Positions 6,158 to 7,853 of a stretch of 7,853 bases of DNA are shown in pieces. The stretch covers positions 1 to 7,853 of the forward strand of contig JAUWFF010000038.1 of the NCBI GenBank assembly GCA_030607105.1, read 5' to 3'. Source of the DNA: Filomicrobium sp. (lineage in GTDB: Bacteria > Pseudomonadota > Alphaproteobacteria > Rhizobiales > Hyphomicrobiaceae). The notes beneath the pieces are model-generated. The model was given only the letters and a program-made list of their open reading frames with translations, was not told where the DNA came from and did not search any database. The position numbers and the translations under genes are program-made. How positions within the stretch are numbered: the stretch's first letter is position 1; each line of letters starts with the position of its first letter.

Positions 6158-6871
6158 TCAGCTAATCGTCAGCTTCTGGAGTTGCAACAGCTCGCCAATT
6201 CCCTTCTTGGCAAGCCCCATGAGCGCCTCGAAATCCTCCTGGCTGAACGGTGATGTTTCGGCCGTTCCCTGCACTTCCACGATTTCACCCGAACCGGTCA
6301 TGACGAAGTTGGCGTCGGCATCCGCGTTCGAATCTTCGGCATAATCGAGATCGAGCACCGGCGTTCCCTGGTACAGACCGCATGAGATTGCCGCCACCTG
6401 GTCAGGTAGAACGTCCGCTGAGACCATTTCGCGGATCTTCATCCATTCGATGCAATCATGTAGAGCCACCCATGCGCCGGTGATTGCCGCCGTGCGCGTG
6501 CCACCGTCGGCCTGGATGACGTCGCAGTCCACCGTGATCTGCCGCTCTCCCAGCGCATCGAGATTGACGACCGCCCTGAGCGCTCGCCCAATCAACCGTT
6601 GAATCTCGTGCGTCCGTCCGGATGGCGAGCCTCGGGTCACTTCGCGGCGGGTGCGCTCGAGTGTCGCGCGCGGCAACATGGCGTACTCGGCGGTCACCCA
6701 GCCTCTACTCTGACCTTTCAGCCAGGGCGGAACACGCTCCTCCAGTGTCGCGGTACAAAGCACCTGGGTGTTGCCGAAATTGATCATGCACGAACCTTCC
6801 GCGTGCATGGAAACGGCACGGTCGATCGACACACGGCGCAATTCGTCAGGCTGGCGATTTGAGGGACGCAT
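6158..6871 (-). CDS. rph: Ribonuclease PH
   Basis: RNase PH is a phosphorolytic 3'-5' exoribonuclease that trims tRNA 3' ends and works on rRNA as a hexameric ring in the cytoplasm. The 237-residue product has the normal family length. The start is ATG 6871, beginning [12 protein letters not shown]; the open frame continues upstream, but those residues lack family character. Motifs in order are [16 protein letters not shown] (26-41), the [10 protein letters not shown] block (61-70), [16 protein letters not shown] with the phosphate-binding arginine R86, [19 protein letters not shown] (115-133), and [20 protein letters not shown] (174-193) with the metal-site aspartates near 178-184, ending in EVQGTAE. 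All look intact. The Shine-Dalgarno is weak. It is the first gene of the minus-strand operon and is divergent from hrcA. Confidence 0.96.
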   Translation of the reverse strand: MRPSNRQPDELRRVSIDRAVSMHAEGSCMINFGNTQVLCTATLEERVPPWLKGQSRGWVTAEYAMLPRATLERTRREVTRGSPSGRTHEIQRLIGRALRAVVNLDALGERQITVDCDVIQADGGTRTAAITGAWVALHDCIEWMKIREMVSADVLPDQVAAISCGLYQGTPVLDLDYAEDSNADADANFVMTGSGEIVEVQGTAETSPFSQEDFEALMGLAKKGIGELLQLQKLTIS

Positions 6872-7124
6872 GAATATGGGCTCTGGTGACGGCCTGAAAG
6901 CGCAGCATGAGGAATCAGCCGGCCCGACCCGTGAAACGCGAGTTGCGCGAAGATTTTGGACCCTAAAAGAGCCTGCGCGGAGGTTCAAGTACCGGCAGGC
7001 AATCCAAGACAGCTGCCTAGAAGATATCATCTAACTCTAAAATTGACCGCAGCGCAGTGTGTGCCTAGCTATTGGGAGAATTATTTACTGTCACGCTGGC
7101 GGCCCCGAAGGCGAACCGAGCACA
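6872..7124. promoter_or_regulatory. Divergent rph/hrcA intergenic region with a hairpin and a weak promoter candidate
   Basis: These 253 bases must hold the promoters for rph (-) and hrcA (+). On +, TTGACC (7043-7048) lies 17 bases before TAGCTA (7066-7071), a good -35 with a poor -10, so it is only a candidate. A hairpin pairs GCCTGC plus CGG (6971-6976, 6978-6980) with CCGGCAGGC (6992-7000), leaving G6977 bulged; on the minus strand it would sit in the rph leader. I do not see the CIRCE inverted repeat (TTAGCACTC-N9-GAGTGCTAA), nor a convincing heat-shock sigma promoter. Confidence 0.35.
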
Positions 7125-7853
7125 ATGCAGGAACCAAGAAGCGACAGTACGGACCGGATCTTCAAAATTGATGCGTTGAGCGAACGCTCATGCGCGATCC
7201 TCCGCCAAATCGTCGAATCTTACCTACAAACGGGCGAGCCCGTCGGCTCGCGCAACCTCGCCCGCGTGCTTCCCATGAACCTGTCGCCTGCCTCCATCCG
7301 CAATGTCATGTCGGACCTGGAGCACATGGGCCTGATAGCTTCGCCGCATACTTCAGCCGGGCGCCTGCCTACCCAGATGGGCTTGCGACTGTTCGTTGAC
7401 GGTCTGCTGGAAGTCGGAGATTTAACCGATGAAGAGCGCCGGTCTATCGAGGCTCAAATTATCGGCCACCACACGGGCTCCTTCGATACGCTTTTGAACG
7501 AGGCCGGCGAAATGATATCCGGCCTATCGCACTGCGCCGGTGTTGTCCTCGCCGACAAGCAGGTCGATCGCCTTAAACAGGTTGAGTTCGTGCCGCTAGC
7601 TCCTGGTAAGGCGCTTGTCATTTTGGTCGGCGAGAGCGGCGAAGTTGAAAACCGCATCGTCGAGTTACCCGCAGGCCTCCCGGCTTCGGCCCTGACCCAA
7701 GCAAGCAATTACCTCAATGCCCGGGTCCAGGGTTTAACGATTGCCGAGGCGATCTCGAAGTTGCAGACCGAGCAAAAACGGGCGCGCGTTGAACTCGATG
7801 AACTGACCCAGCGGGTCATCTCCCTGGGCTTGGCCGAGTGGTCGGGCACGCTT
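7125..7853 (+). CDS. hrcA: Heat-inducible transcriptional repressor HrcA, N-terminal 243 residues
   Basis: HrcA represses chaperone genes (typically groESL) by binding CIRCE operators and is itself kept active by GroEL. The gene starts at ATG 7125 and is still open at the right edge; about two thirds of a usual 340-360-residue protein is present. Residues 16-80 form the winged-helix DNA-binding domain: [48 protein letters not shown], then [18 protein letters not shown] (76-92), the best-conserved part of the family. The GAF-like domain begins near 115 ([27 protein letters not shown]) and continues off the edge. The Shine-Dalgarno is weak. In this group grpE usually follows, which would be outside the window. 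The divergent placement from rph is typical of Hyphomicrobiales. Confidence 0.95.
   Translation, partial: MQEPRSDSTDRIFKIDALSERSCAILRQIVESYLQTGEPVGSRNLARVLPMNLSPASIRNVMSDLEHMGLIASPHTSAGRLPTQMGLRLFVDGLLEVGDLTDEERRSIEAQIIGHHTGSFDTLLNEAGEMISGLSHCAGVVLADKQVDRLKQVEFVPLAPGKALVILVGESGEVENRIVELPAGLPASALTQASNYLNARVQGLTIAEAISKLQTEQKRARVELDELTQRVISLGLAEWSGTL

Noticed and set aside
6115..6165. Mini-frame of 14 codons on + after an AAAGGAG site
   Set aside because: It lies antisense to the rph-VOC junction and contains the hairpin; it is too short and without support beyond a chance Shine-Dalgarno.

Overview
The window looks like chromosomal DNA from an alphaproteobacterium, most likely of the order Hyphomicrobiales (Rhizobiales). 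The main reasons are the block hrcA / rph / rdgB / hemW, with hrcA divergent from rph, and an HNH nuclease and a 74-residue small protein that resemble alphaproteobacterial proteins. The DNA is moderately GC-rich. I see no phage, transposase, CRISPR, rRNA or tRNA signal. This placement comes from recalled gene order and protein families, not from a search.

Left part (1-1235). The window opens inside the last codons of an AlkA-type DNA-3-methyladenine glycosylase (+). It is followed by a stand-alone HNH endonuclease (+, GTG start with a perfect Shine-Dalgarno). A strong 12-bp hairpin with T-tracts on both sides separates the HNH gene from a convergent small gene (-, 74 aa) of unknown function.

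Middle (1236-2327). About 1.1 kb has no gene I can support. It contains clear RNA-like or palindromic structure: a three-way-junction candidate with a competing hairpin just upstream of the small gene, a perfect 12-bp inverted repeat, and further short hairpins. The + strand is rich in A and C over its second half. It may be a decayed gene, a structured leader or a non-coding RNA; the sequence alone does not decide.

Right part (2328-7853). Six genes run on the minus strand in the order rph, VOC protein, rdgB, hemW, YqaA/DedA-like membrane protein, dsbB, with small gaps or overlaps, so they probably form one operon. They cover tRNA 3'-end processing (RNase PH), nucleotide-pool cleaning (RdgB), heme trafficking (HemW), membrane/lipid homeostasis (DedA-like) and periplasmic disulfide formation (DsbB). 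The most unusual gene is rdgB: it carries a C-terminal extension of roughly 70-80 residues that reads as a DUF7660-type domain. HemW has no conventional start codon ahead of its conserved N-terminus. Divergent from rph, the heat-shock repressor gene hrcA begins at 7125 and runs off the right edge.
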